64,000 nucleotides of DNA from Agrobacterium tumefaciens. Its GTDB lineage: Bacteria; Pseudomonadota; Alphaproteobacteria; Rhizobiales; Rhizobiaceae. Below are positions 25,818 through 34,161 of the stretch, piece after piece (positions within the stretch are counted from its first letter, which is position 1; every line of letters starts with the position of its first letter). The stretch lies in contig CP048485.1 in the NCBI GenBank assembly GCA_025560025.1, positions 372,001 to 436,000 on the forward strand, in the 5' to 3' direction. The notes under the pieces were generated by a model, which worked only from the letters and a program-made list of their open reading frames with translations, ran no database searches and was not told where the DNA came from. A program made the position numbers and the translations under genes.

Positions 25818-26678
25818 ATGTCCTGCGGATTCTTTAAGTCAAATTCTTCCAAAATCCACGCTGCCTTTTGCATTGTTACAATATTGGCATTCCCTACAGC
25901 GGCTTTGTCTCAGGCCCGATGTGGAACGGGTGGTGTCGTTTTCACCACGACAGAACTCAAGGTCGATGCGGATGGAGCGCCGAACTCCTATCTGGTTAAC
26001 GGCGAGGGACTATCCTACACCTGCGACGGCGTCACTGCGGTAGGATCAACACCTGAAACCGACCGGCATGGATGGGAGAAAAAATGCCGTGATGCCTGGA
26101 AGAAAGCCGTTGCGACCGGTGATTATTCGAAGGTCAGAATATTTGGTTTTTCCAAAGACGAGAATAACAGGCCGATAGTTCAAAAGGCTGGCGATCCCCT
26201 GCCGGGAAAGGCGTTTATTACGGAGACGTCCGTTTCGGTTCCAGATGGACCGGCAGGAACACAAAGGCATTGGATCGACGCCAATGAAATTCCCTATGTT
26301 GTTTTGTCTGGTAGCTTCGTGAGGAAATATGGTGTGAAGGGCGGCGACATAGTCGTCGTTTATCGCCCGGCAACCAAACGTTTCGCTTACGGGGTTTACG
26401 GGGACGGCGGTAAGCTCGGCGAAGCCTCCGTGCGCTTCCATCAGGACATCGGCAATAATCCTCTGGTGAACAAGGGCGGCGTTCTGAGAGCAAAATCAGG
26501 CATTGCCGATGAGAAGAGAAATAAGGATCCGATCCCGGTCATTACCGTCGTGTTTCCCGGCAAGACGTCTCATCCGACAGTCGACGCAAAAAAATGGCGT
26601 AATGAGATTGCCGCGATGGGAAAAACCCATTTCGACAATTGGGGCGGCGTTGAAAAATTGATTGAATGTGCCCGCTAG
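25818..26678 (+). CDS. Secreted protein resembling glycoside hydrolase family 75 (chitosanase)
   Basis: The 286-residue protein has a signal peptide (basic start, hydrophobic AAFCIVTILAFPTAALSQA) and a mature region with cysteines at CGTG, YTCDG and CRD and a C-terminal ECAR. The segments SYTCDGV, IDANEIPYVVLSG, GVKGGDIVVVY and AYGVYGDGGKLGEASVRF recall the GH75 chitosanase core (D-x-DCDG, YVVLPG, GD-V, YG-GD-GEAS). The similarity is by eye and activity is unproven; some family positions seem changed. GGGGAGGG lies just upstream of the ATG. G+C in a sampled line is about 43%, far below neighbours, which suggests transfer. Confidence 0.55.
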   Translation: MSCGFFKSNSSKIHAAFCIVTILAFPTAALSQARCGTGGVVFTTTELKVDADGAPNSYLVNGEGLSYTCDGVTAVGSTPETDRHGWEKKCRDAWKKAVATGDYSKVRIFGFSKDENNRPIVQKAGDPLPGKAFITETSVSVPDGPAGTQRHWIDANEIPYVVLSGSFVRKYGVKGGDIVVVYRPATKRFAYGVYGDGGKLGEASVRFHQDIGNNPLVNKGGVLRAKSGIADEKRNKDPIPVITVVFPGKTSHPTVDAKKWRNEIAAMGKTHFDNWGGVEKLIECAR

Positions 26679-26704
26679 TCTGAGCTGGCCCCTTCCTGGA
26701 AGAA

Positions 26705-26726
26705 ACGGGCGGTCATAACCGCCCGT
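26705..26726. terminator. Bidirectional hairpin between convergent genes
   Basis: ACGGGCGGT-CATA-ACCGCCCGT is a perfect nine-base stem with a four-base loop, placed between the convergent ends of the secreted-protein gene (26678) and the FAD oxidase gene (26741). T-tracts are poor on both sides. Confidence 0.55.
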
Positions 26727-26740
26727 ATTCTATCAGGCCC

Positions 26741-28186
26741 TCAATGGGCTTGGCCGGCCGAAAGCACCTTGCCGGGGTTCATGATGCCGGCGGGGTCGAA
26801 AGCGTGCTTGATGCGCCGCATCAGTTCCATTTCGATGCCGGGCCGGATGGCGGCGAGTTCATCGCGCTTCAACTGGCCAATGCCGTGCTCGGCCGAAATC
26901 GAGCCGCCGAGCGATAACACGATGCCGTGGACGATCTCGTTCATATCCCGCCAGCGGCCAATGAATTCGGCTTTGTCGGCACCGACCGGCTGGGAAATAT
27001 TATAATGGATGTTGCCGTCGCCGAGATGGCCGAAGGCGCAGATGCGGGCACCTGGAATGGCGGCGAGAACCGCCTTTTCCGCCGTCGCCATGAATTCCGG
27101 TATGTTTGAAACCGGAACGGAAACATCGTGCTTGATCGAACCGCCCTCGGGTTTCTGCGCGTCCGACATGCTTTCGCGCATGTGCCACAGCGCCTGCCGT
27201 TGCGCCTCGGACGCGGCGATCACTGCATCCTGAACCAGCCCGGCTTCAAAACCGCGCTCCAGCAGCGATTGCATCATGGTATCCGCCGTCTCCGCTGAAT
27301 CGGAGGTGGAAATATCGATGAGTGCGTACCAGTCATGCGGATTTTCGAGAGGATCGCGCACGCCGGGAATGTGTTTGGTGGTGAATTCCACGCCGATACG
27401 CGGCATCAGTTCGAAGCCGGTCAGCGCCGTGCCGCAGAGGTTCGAGGCCATTTCGAACAGTTTCAGCGCGTCCTCAGTGGAGCCAAGTCCCGCAAAGGCC
27501 ACCTGATGGCCGAGCGGTTTCGGGAAAAGCTTCAGAACCGCACCAGTGATGATGCCGAGCGTGCCTTCTGAACCGATAAACAGATCGCGCAGATCGTAAC
27601 CCGTATTGTCTTTCTTCAGCCGCCGCAGCCCGTTCCAGATTTCGCCTGTTGGCAGCACCACTTCGAGCCCCAGGCAAAGCTGGCGCATATTGCCATAGGC
27701 GAGAACCGCCGTGCCGCCGGCATTGGTGGCGAGATTGCCGCCGATGCGGCACGACCCCTGCGAGCCGAGCGACAGCGGGAACATGCGCTCCACCGTATCG
27801 GCGGCCTTGTGAATATCATCAAGAATGCAGCCGGCATCCGTCACGATGATATTGGCGACGGGATCGATATCGCGGATGCGGTTCATGCGCTCGAGCGACA
27901 GGATGATATCGGTGCCGTCCGCACGCGGTGTCTGGCCGCCCACAAGGCCGGTATTGCCGGTCTGCGGCACGATGGGGGTTCCGGTTTCGCTCGCAAGCTT
28001 CAGGATGGCCGCAACCTCTTCGACCGAACCGGGCTTGATGAGCAACGGCGAGGCGCCGCGATAAAGCCCGCGATTTTCCACAAGGCGCGGCGCCATTTCC
28101 GCCGGGTCGCGGACCGCGTTCTTTTCGCCGACAATGGCGGAAAAGCGGTCAAGGATGTCGGAGGAGGGGATGGCGGTGGTCGTCAT
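26741..28186 (-). CDS. FAD-binding 2-hydroxyacid oxidase/dehydrogenase (GlcD/D2HGDH type)
   Basis: This 481-residue flavoprotein has an FAD_binding_4 domain (about 40-215; PIVPQTGNTGLVGGQTP, LSLGSQGSCRIGGNLATNAGG, DLFIGSEGTLGIITGAVLKL) and a C-terminal FAD-oxidase domain with the metal-ligand histidines in CAFGHLGDGNIHYNIS and EHGIGQLKRDEL. The closest groups are D-2-hydroxyglutarate and D-lactate dehydrogenases, but the substrate cannot be fixed from sequence alone. It lies 50 bp downstream of the sua5 gene on the same strand and may be co-transcribed with it. Confidence 0.85.
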   Translation of the reverse strand: MTTTAIPSSDILDRFSAIVGEKNAVRDPAEMAPRLVENRGLYRGASPLLIKPGSVEEVAAILKLASETGTPIVPQTGNTGLVGGQTPRADGTDIILSLERMNRIRDIDPVANIIVTDAGCILDDIHKAADTVERMFPLSLGSQGSCRIGGNLATNAGGTAVLAYGNMRQLCLGLEVVLPTGEIWNGLRRLKKDNTGYDLRDLFIGSEGTLGIITGAVLKLFPKPLGHQVAFAGLGSTEDALKLFEMASNLCGTALTGFELMPRIGVEFTTKHIPGVRDPLENPHDWYALIDISTSDSAETADTMMQSLLERGFEAGLVQDAVIAASEAQRQALWHMRESMSDAQKPEGGSIKHDVSVPVSNIPEFMATAEKAVLAAIPGARICAFGHLGDGNIHYNISQPVGADKAEFIGRWRDMNEIVHGIVLSLGGSISAEHGIGQLKRDELAAIRPGIEMELMRRIKHAFDPAGIMNPGKVLSAGQAH

Positions 28187-28236
28187 GGGCGGCGTCTCGC
28201 TATCTTTTGAAACATGGGCGAAAGGATTGGGTGCCG

Positions 28237-29214
28237 TCAGCCTCGCGGCGCGGCGGCGCGGGAAAGGCGGTCGTTGATCGCCTCTCCAAGACCATGGGTG
28301 GGAATGGCGGTGATGGCGATGGTAGCCGCACCGCTTGCATCGGCTGCTTTGAGATAATCGAACAGATTGGCTGCGGCCTCGGAAAGATCGCCGGAAGGGC
28401 TGAGATCGAGCACGGTGCGCGCCGCCTCTTCACCGGCAATGGCGATGCCGCCGAACCGGATCAGCGCTTCGCCGGGGGAAACCGATGTTGCACCGAGGCG
28501 CACGGCAGCGCCCGGCGCATAATGCGAGGCGAGCATTCCGGGCGCCTCAATGGCGGCAGAGGCTTTTTTCGGCCGTTCGAGCCGTTTGCCGGCAATGCGT
28601 TCTATGTCCTCGGTGACAATGCCGCCGGGACGGAGCAGCCGCACCCGGCCATCCTCTTCCACCTTGACGATGGTGGATTCGACGCCGACGGAGGCCGCGC
28701 CGCCATCGAGAATAAGATTGATCTTTTGGCCGAGATCGGCCTCGACATGGGCCGCACTCGTCGGGCTGATCTTGCCGGAACTATTGGCGCTGGGCGCGGC
28801 CAGCGGCCGGTCAAACCGTCGGATCAAGTCACCGGCAAAACCCTGCGGTACACGAATGCCGACCGTGTCGAGCCCGGCCGTCGCCAGCGAATGAATGCCG
28901 CTTGCCGGTTTCAGCGGCAAAACCAGCGTCAGCGGTCCGGGCCAGAAAGCTTCGGCGAGTTTCAGCGAGACAGGGTCAAAAACCGCGTAACGTTCGGCCA
29001 TGGCGATATCGGCCATGTGGCAGATCAACGGATTGAACTGCGGCCGGCCTTTCGTCTCGTAAATACGCGTGATGGCGGCCGGATCGGTGGCGTCGGCAGC
29101 AAGGCCATAGACGGTTTCCGTCGGCAGGGCGATGGGCTGGCCGTTTGCAAGCTCGGTAACGGCTGCCTGCAAGGCGGTTTCCCGCTCGGTTTCGATGTTG
29201 ATGTGACGCGCCAT
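28237..29214 (-). CDS. L-threonylcarbamoyladenylate synthase (Sua5 type)
   Basis: The enzyme makes threonylcarbamoyl-AMP for the t6A modification of tRNA. The 325-residue protein has a YrdC domain (about 10-200; IALPTETVYGLAADATDP, KGRPQFNPLICH, PGPLTLVLP, RVP-GFAGDLIR, PLAAPSANSSGKISPTSAAHV) and a C-terminal Sua5 domain after the linker APGMLASHYAPGAAVRL, so it is the longer two-domain form. I start at MARHINIE (29214), nine bases after AAAGGCA. It lies between a conserved unknown gene and the FAD oxidase gene, all on the minus strand. Confidence 0.93.
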   Translation of the reverse strand: MARHINIETERETALQAAVTELANGQPIALPTETVYGLAADATDPAAITRIYETKGRPQFNPLICHMADIAMAERYAVFDPVSLKLAEAFWPGPLTLVLPLKPASGIHSLATAGLDTVGIRVPQGFAGDLIRRFDRPLAAPSANSSGKISPTSAAHVEADLGQKINLILDGGAASVGVESTIVKVEEDGRVRLLRPGGIVTEDIERIAGKRLERPKKASAAIEAPGMLASHYAPGAAVRLGATSVSPGEALIRFGGIAIAGEEAARTVLDLSPSGDLSEAAANLFDYLKAADASGAATIAITAIPTHGLGEAINDRLSRAAAPRG

Positions 29215-29279
29215 GATGCTGCCTTTCAGGGCGGTCAATAGCGTATTTCAAGCCTTTATGGGAAGCGTTATCGCTGCTT

Positions 29280-29888
29280 TTATATTGCCTTGATGATCTT
29301 GCGCATCTCGTCCGAGCGCGCGCCGAGCATCAGCACGTTCTTCAGGGCCACACGCGGATCATGGGTCTGGAACAGAAGGCCGCTGCGATGAAAGGACGTA
29401 TCGACCGCGATGCCCTGATCAGGGAGCGCGTTTATGGCGACTGCGAAATACATCCGCGAATAGCGTGCATCGATGTTTTCGAAGAAGTTTTCAACACCGC
29501 TCAGCTCGGCGAAGAAATTGGCGAAATAGAAGGACCAGAAAACATGGCGGCGCGCGTCGAAACTGGTCTTGGCCGCCGTGACATGGCAATAGCCGAGATG
29601 CGGCCGCTCATCCAGCAGATGGTGGAAAACCATCTTGGGAAAGCGGATGGAGTGGTGAAAGCCATTGAGACGGCTATGGGTGGCGTCGGCGGCAGCTTCG
29701 AGCTTGCGCCCGGTTATCGCGGCCACTTCGTCGTGGCTGTAATAGACGCGCTCCCGCGGCAGCCAGCGCTCTTCGTAACGGGTGATGCGTCCGGTGCGCA
29801 GGAAGTCAGAATGCGCGGTATTGGAACGTATCGGTGTGACCGAATGTTTGCCCGCATCGAAATAACGTATGCGTGTCGCCTTCTCCAC
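29280..29888 (-). CDS. Conserved rhizobial protein of unknown function
   Basis: The 202-residue soluble protein has no signal peptide or membrane segment. It is rich in aromatic residues and histidine, with a central HHSIRFPKMVFHHLLDE segment and FWSFYFANFFAELSGVENFF. I do not recognise a characterised family; it faintly recalls uncharacterised rhizobial DUF proteins, perhaps DUF6656. The start is a GTG at 29888 with GAGGG eight bases upstream. It precedes sua5 on the same strand with a 65-bp gap. The opposite frames in this stretch look like shadows. Confidence 0.6.
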   Translation of the reverse strand: MEKATRIRYFDAGKHSVTPIRSNTAHSDFLRTGRITRYEERWLPRERVYYSHDEVAAITGRKLEAAADATHSRLNGFHHSIRFPKMVFHHLLDERPHLGYCHVTAAKTSFDARRHVFWSFYFANFFAELSGVENFFENIDARYSRMYFAVAINALPDQGIAVDTSFHRSGLLFQTHDPRVALKNVLMLGARSDEMRKIIKAI

Positions 29889-30220
29889 CAGGAACGCCCT
29901 CGTTGCTGTCGATCAGCCAACATAGTTTAGGGAGCGTTAAAACTCCGTTGCGCCGCCACCCCTGTTTTCTGAAGGGTTGATAGGATGCGCGCGACATCAT
30001 GCGTCATATTGCGACGCGGTTTGGTGGACCGAATAGCGCGCGGATTTCGCAAGCGGAATGGCCTGCGGGGGCTATCGGCGCATGTCGCAATTTGTCGCCA
30101 ATGCGGAAGCCGATGTCGCTGTTTGCGCTGCCGCAAATACCCGCCGGTGTTTAGATGGGACATGCTTCCGCAGCCCGCGTGAATGGTGCCGGGCAGGGCG
30201 GTTTGATCGAGGATTTGGCC
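29889..30220 (+). other. Divergent promoter region upstream of gbcA-like gene
   Basis: This 332-bp region separates the unknown minus-strand gene from the oxygenase gene. No gene is convincing. It contains the direct repeat described separately (30082-30125). The oxygenase frame is open from 30155, but those codons precede the good ribosome site. Confidence 0.4.
30082..30125 (+). promoter_or_regulatory. Direct repeat upstream of the betaine demethylase genes
   Basis: ATGTCGCAATTTG (30082-30094) and ATGTCGCTGTTTG (30113-30125) differ at two positions and start 31 bp apart, close to three helical turns. Tandem half-sites on one face of the helix are typical for AraC-family activators. The pair lies about 100-140 bp before the gbcA-like start. 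The regulator gene is not in the window. Confidence 0.4.
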
Positions 30221-31465
30221 ATGGAATTGCGTGAAACCGTATTGCGCCAGCTGAAGAACCGCCGCGAAGGCTTCAGCCTGGAACAGCCCTTCTACACGGA
30301 CCCGGATTATTTCAAGCTGGATATGGAAACGATCTGGTATCGCGACTGGCTGTTCGTTGGCCATGATTGCGAGGTGGCGAAGTCCGGCAGCTATTTCACC
30401 GTTCAGGTCGGCGCCTATTCCGTCGTCATCGTGCGCGGTCGTGACGGGCAGATCCGTGCCTTCCATAATTCCTGTCGCCATCGCGGCTCCCGCGTCTGCA
30501 CCACGCAGAAGGGCCAGTCCGCGCGTCTCGTCTGTCCCTACCACCAGTGGACCTACGATCTGGACGGCAAGCTGCTGTTCGCCCGCCATATGGGCGAGGA
30601 GTTCGACAAGGGCGATTTCGGCCTGAAGCCGGTCGCCTGCGAAACCGTTGCCGGTTACGTCTTCATCTGCCTTGCCGACCAGCCGGCGGATTTCGCGCCG
30701 ATGCGCGCCGAAGTCGAAAGCTACATGGCCCCGCACCGCATCTGGGAAGCCAAGGTCGCGCATGAAAGCACCATTATCGAAAAGGGCAACTGGAAGCTCG
30801 TCTGGGAAAATAACCGCGAATGCTACCATTGCGCCGCCAATCACCCGGAACTCTGCCGCACCTATCCCGAAAATCCGAGCGTGACGGGAACCGACGGTGG
30901 TGCGAGCGATCCTGAAATCGGCGGCCACTGGGCGCGCTGCGAGGCCGCCGGCCTGCCGAGCCGTTTCAAGATCGACCCCAAGGGCCAGTTCCGCGTCGCC
31001 CGCATGCCGCTGATCGGCGAAGCGGAAAGCTACACCATGTCCGGCAAACGCGCCGTGCGCCGGCCGCTATCCGACGATGTCAGCATCAGCCATATCGGCG
31101 CGCTGCTCTTGTTCCACTACCCGACGACGTGGAACCACTTCCTCGGTGACCACACCATTTCCTTCCGGGTGCTGCCGCTCAGCGCCAATGAAACCATGGT
31201 CACCACCAAATGGCTGGTACACAAGGATGCGGTCGAGGGCGTGGATTACGATCTGGAAGACCTCACCCACGTCTGGAACGAAACCAACGATCAGGACCGC
31301 CGCATCGTCGAGGAAAATGCCTTCGGCATTCGTTCCCCCGCCTATGAACCCGGCCCCTATTCCATGGAGGACGAAGGCGGCGTGATGCAGTTCGTCAACT
31401 GGTATGCCGATTTCATGGTCGACCGGCTGTCCGGCGACAAGGCCAGGCTTTCGGCTGTAGCGTGA
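30221..31465 (+). CDS. gbcA: Rieske oxygenase alpha subunit, glycine betaine demethylase type (GbcA-like)
   Basis: The 414-residue protein has a Rieske domain with CRHRGSRVC...CPYHQWTYDLDG (CxH then CxxH) and a catalytic domain with the mononuclear-iron histidines in WENNRECYHCAANHPELC. Long stretches recalled from Pseudomonas GbcA, such as VHKDAVEGVDYD, NDQDRRIVEEN and AYEPGPYS, are nearly unchanged, so N-demethylation of glycine betaine to dimethylglycine is the likely reaction. Carnitine or stachydrine oxygenases are alternatives. The start at 30221 follows GAGGA; the frame is open to 30155. The reductase gene follows after 7 bp. Confidence 0.8.
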   Translation: MELRETVLRQLKNRREGFSLEQPFYTDPDYFKLDMETIWYRDWLFVGHDCEVAKSGSYFTVQVGAYSVVIVRGRDGQIRAFHNSCRHRGSRVCTTQKGQSARLVCPYHQWTYDLDGKLLFARHMGEEFDKGDFGLKPVACETVAGYVFICLADQPADFAPMRAEVESYMAPHRIWEAKVAHESTIIEKGNWKLVWENNRECYHCAANHPELCRTYPENPSVTGTDGGASDPEIGGHWARCEAAGLPSRFKIDPKGQFRVARMPLIGEAESYTMSGKRAVRRPLSDDVSISHIGALLLFHYPTTWNHFLGDHTISFRVLPLSANETMVTTKWLVHKDAVEGVDYDLEDLTHVWNETNDQDRRIVEENAFGIRSPAYEPGPYSMEDEGGVMQFVNWYADFMVDRLSGDKARLSAVA

Positions 31466-31472
31466 TGCGAAG

Positions 31473-32555
31473 ATGAATATGGTTGTGAGCTACAAGCACA
31501 TAGACGAGATGAAGCCGTGGAGTGACAAGCTTCACCTCCTGGAATGTATCTCGGTGACGCCCGAGACGCCTGACGTGATGACGTTCCTGTTCCGCTCCGA
31601 AGATCAGAACTGGTTCCGTTATTTGCCGGGCCAGTTCGTGACGCTGGAACTGCCGGTGGGTAAGGAACCACTCTACCGGACATATACATTGTCCTCCAGC
31701 CCGTCGCGGCCCTATGCGCTGTCGGTCACGGTCAAGGCGCAGGCCAACAGCATCGGCACCCGCTGGATGTTCGACAATCTGAAGCCCGGCATGAAGATCC
31801 GGGCGCTCGGCCCGCTCGGCGACTTTTCCTACGTCAAACATCCCGGTGACAAATATCTGTTCATCTCGGCAGGCTCCGGTGTCACGCCGATGATGTCGAT
31901 GGTGCGCGACATGAGCGACCGCGCCCCGCAGAGCGATATTGCCTTCATTAATTGTTCGCGGACTCCCGGCGATATCGTCTTCCGTCACGAGCTGGAATAT
32001 CTCGCGCGCTTCATGCCAAACCTGTCTCTCGGCTTTATTGTCGAGAAATGCGGCCGCACCGATCTGTGGTCCGGCCTGAAGGGCATGGTCGACAAGGCCA
32101 AGATCGCATTGCTCGCGCATGACTTCATGGAGCGCACCGTCTTCTGCTGCGGGCCGGAGCCTTTCATGGCCGCCGTCCGCTCCATGCTGGAAGCGTCGGG
32201 CTTCGATATGGGGCGCTACCATCAGGAAAGCTTTTCGCCCGCCACTCCCGTTGCCGTCGGCGAAAGCGTTCTTGTCGATGCGGATGGCGAAGCGCTGTCG
32301 ATGGTGGGCTTTACCGTTTCCGGAAAAGAAATGCCGTGCCAGCCTGGCCAGACCGTTCTGATGACGGCGCGCGCCGCCGGTGTGCGCATCGGCGCCGCCT
32401 GCGAATCGGGAATTTGCGGCACCTGCCGGGTGCTGAAGCTTTCCGGCGAGGTGGAGATGAACCACAATGGCGGCATTCTCGATGAGGAAATCGAGGAAGG
32501 TTATATTCTCGCCTGCTGCTCGCGGCCTCTGGCGGATGTGAAGGTGGAAGCCTGA
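31473..32555 (+). CDS. gbcB: Reductase partner of the GbcA-like oxygenase (GbcB-like)
   Basis: The 360-residue protein is a phthalate-oxygenase-reductase-type electron carrier: an FAD domain with YRTYTLSSSPSRPY, an NAD domain with FISAGSGVTPMMSMVRDM and CCGPEPFMAAVR, and a C-terminal plant-type [2Fe-2S] ferredoxin with CESGICGTCRVL plus a later Cys in ILACCSRPL. It passes electrons from NADH to the Rieske centre of the preceding oxygenase. The 7-bp gap and shared strand show an operon. The start ATG at 31473 (MNMVVSYKHIDEM) follows GCGAAGA. Confidence 0.85.
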   Translation: MNMVVSYKHIDEMKPWSDKLHLLECISVTPETPDVMTFLFRSEDQNWFRYLPGQFVTLELPVGKEPLYRTYTLSSSPSRPYALSVTVKAQANSIGTRWMFDNLKPGMKIRALGPLGDFSYVKHPGDKYLFISAGSGVTPMMSMVRDMSDRAPQSDIAFINCSRTPGDIVFRHELEYLARFMPNLSLGFIVEKCGRTDLWSGLKGMVDKAKIALLAHDFMERTVFCCGPEPFMAAVRSMLEASGFDMGRYHQESFSPATPVAVGESVLVDADGEALSMVGFTVSGKEMPCQPGQTVLMTARAAGVRIGAACESGICGTCRVLKLSGEVEMNHNGGILDEEIEEGYILACCSRPLADVKVEA

Positions 32556-32596
32556 CGGGCGGAACCCATCTCATTGGGCGGCGTGATTTTTGCCGT

Positions 32597-32621
32597 GGAA
32601 CTAAATTTCATCAAACTCGTT
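32597..32621 (+). promoter_or_regulatory. EcfG-type general stress promoter of BA14K gene 1
   Basis: GGAAC (32597-32601), a 16-base spacer and CGTT (32618-32621) match the alphaproteobacterial general stress response consensus GGAAC-N16/17-CGTT. It lies about 110 bp before the ATG at 32733. Confidence 0.6.
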
Positions 32622-32732
32622 TGCACGTCATCGAATTCTTTTCGGGTGTTCTTGGGGGACTGACCCTTACCTCCGATGAGAGTGAACGGTGAAAGGCGCG
32701 GTTCAACGCGCCAGAGCAAACGGAGGAAGATC

Positions 32733-33200
32733 ATGATGAATTTCCGGACAACGAGCGTCGCCACGGCGATTGTCGTTTTCCTCACAAGCTTCACGCCGTC
32801 GCAGGCGTTCCAGGCACCTGTACCGATGCCGAAGCCGGCGATCGCCGCCGACAATAATGTCGTGCCGGTGCAGTACCGCGAATGGGACCGCCGTTACGAC
32901 CGCAGGCATGGCGACCGCATGTATCGCCCGCGCCCGCCGCGTGATGGATATTACAATGGCCACCGCGGCTATCGCGATCGCCGTCCGGGCTATCGCTATC
33001 ATAACGGTTACTGGTTCCCGCTTGCAGCCTTTGCAGCTGGTGCGATCATCGGCGGCGCCGTGCAGCAGCCGCGCCCGGCCTATGGCGGCAGCCATGTTTC
33101 CTGGTGTCAGAACCGCTGGCGTTCGTATCGCGCTTACGACAACAGCTACCAGCCGACCAGCGGTCCGCGCCGCATATGCGTATCGCCTTACAGCCGCTGA
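32733..33200 (+). CDS. BA14K-family secreted protein, paralogue 1
   Basis: The 155-residue protein has a signal peptide (MMNFRTTSVATAIVVFLTSF up to SQAFQA), a Tyr/Arg/Gly-rich middle (about 50-95), a hydrophobic glycine-rich segment ([17 protein letters not shown]) and a C-terminal BA14K motif with WCQNRWRSYRAYDNSYQP and a final Cys in RRICVSPYS. The Brucella 14-kDa homologue is an immunoreactive, lectin-like protein; here an envelope or surface role is likely but unproven. GGAGG lies seven bases before the ATG. A second paralogue follows 225 bp downstream on the same strand, with its own stress-type promoter. Confidence 0.85.
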   Translation: MMNFRTTSVATAIVVFLTSFTPSQAFQAPVPMPKPAIAADNNVVPVQYREWDRRYDRRHGDRMYRPRPPRDGYYNGHRGYRDRRPGYRYHNGYWFPLAAFAAGAIIGGAVQQPRPAYGGSHVSWCQNRWRSYRAYDNSYQPTSGPRRICVSPYSR

Positions 33201-33212
33201 TAGTGGTTTTCG

Positions 33213-33239
33213 AAAGCCCGGATTTTGATCCGGGCTTTT
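33213..33239 (+). terminator. Terminator after BA14K gene 1
   Basis: AAAGCCCGGAT-TTTG-ATCCGGGCTTTT forms an eleven-base stem with a four-base loop and a short T run, 13 bp after the stop codon. It separates the two BA14K genes into distinct transcription units. Confidence 0.85.
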
Positions 33240-33259
33240 GCTTTCGGACTGTCGGTTCG

Positions 33260-33284
33260 GTAACCGAAGCGTGAATGCATCGTT
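33260..33284 (+). promoter_or_regulatory. EcfG-like promoter of BA14K gene 2
   Basis: GTAAC (33260-33264), a 16-base spacer and CGTT (33281-33284) repeat the arrangement seen before the first paralogue, with one change in the -35 (GTAAC for GGAAC). It sits about 140 bp before the ATG at 33425. Confidence 0.45.
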
Positions 33285-33424
33285 AATGCTGGGTTCAGGC
33301 GAAAACGCCTAGCTTGCAACCAGTAATGTTCCGGCCAGAGCCGACAAGCTGGCTGAGTAAGAAGAAAAAGGTGTTATTATTCACGTCCAACGGCCTGTCG
33401 ACCGTCGTGAATGGAGGAAGTCAG

Positions 33425-33943
33425 ATGAGAGACTATATGAAGAATATCTTGGCTGTCGGTCTTTCTGCGATCGTGGTTGCGGGAGCGATTGTTCCGGCGG
33501 AAGCGGCAATGCCATTGCCGGCGGCACCGAAGAGTGTCGAGGCGGTGGGCAATGACGCCAGCAAGAATATCGTGAATGTGCAGTACTGGCGCGATCGTCG
33601 CGACTGGGATGGCGGACGTCGTGGCTGGTACGGTGGTCATCGCGGTTATCGCGATTACCGTCCGGGCTACCGTCATCATGACGGTTACTGGTTCCCGCTT
33701 GCAGCCTTTGCGACGGGTGCGATCATCGGCGGTGCGCTTTCGCAGCCGCGCGAAATCTACCGCCCGGTTCCGGAATATCGTCCGCGTCCGGTCTATCGCG
33801 AATACCGCCCGGTCCGTCGTGCCGGCATGAGCCAGGCGCATGTGAACTGGTGCTATGGCCGCTATCGGTCCTACGATGCCTATAGCAACACGTTCCAGCC
33901 ATATCACGGCCCGCGCCAGCCCTGCTATTCGCCTTACAGCTGA
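33425..33943 (+). CDS. BA14K-family secreted protein, paralogue 2
   Basis: The 172-residue protein repeats the layout of its neighbour: signal peptide ([20 protein letters not shown] ending AEAA), Tyr/Arg/Gly-rich middle with [20 protein letters not shown], hydrophobic GAIIGGAL segment, then an extra proline/arginine/tyrosine insert ([20 protein letters not shown]) absent from paralogue 1, and the C-terminal motif [20 protein letters not shown] with a final Cys. The DNA of the hydrophobic segment is almost identical in the two genes, which points to a tandem duplication. GGAGGAA precedes the ATG. Confidence 0.85.
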   Translation: MRDYMKNILAVGLSAIVVAGAIVPAEAAMPLPAAPKSVEAVGNDASKNIVNVQYWRDRRDWDGGRRGWYGGHRGYRDYRPGYRHHDGYWFPLAAFATGAIIGGALSQPREIYRPVPEYRPRPVYREYRPVRRAGMSQAHVNWCYGRYRSYDAYSNTFQPYHGPRQPCYSPYS

Positions 33944-33968
33944 TAGATTGGACGAGCCGAAATCGATG

Positions 33969-34006
33969 GAGCCGCCCGGAGAGATACCGGGCGGCTCAAG
34001 CTTTTT
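33969..34006 (+). terminator. Terminator after BA14K gene 2
   Basis: GAGCCGCCCGG-AGAGATA-CCGGGCGGCTC is a perfect eleven-base stem followed by AAGC and five T, 25 bp after the stop codon. Confidence 0.85.
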
Positions 34007-34029
34007 ATAGGCCTCGTAACATCAGCCTT

Positions 34030-34105
34030 CGTCATCCTCGGGCTTGACCCGAGGATCCATTGTCGCCGGTGGTTGTGGATCCCCGGGTCAAGCCCGAGGA
34101 TGACG
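34030..34105. repeat. Long palindromic repeat, family 2
   Basis: Arms of 30 nt (34030-34059, CGTCATCCTCGGGCTTGACC onward, and 34076-34105) are complementary apart from one position and surround a 16-base loop. The element lies between the convergent ends of BA14K gene 2 and the ZntB-like gene. It resembles family 1 in design (an outer CGTCAT... arm) but not in core sequence; I found no second copy of the core in this window. Confidence 0.85.
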
Positions 34106-34161
34106 CTGAGTGAGACTGTCGACGCCACCCCTCTAAGAAGTCGGTTGACCTCTGTTGATCG

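Noticed and set aside
29927..30928. 333-codon frame antisense to the gbcA-like gene
   Set aside because: The Rieske and iron-binding motifs are on the plus strand; the antisense product lacks any.
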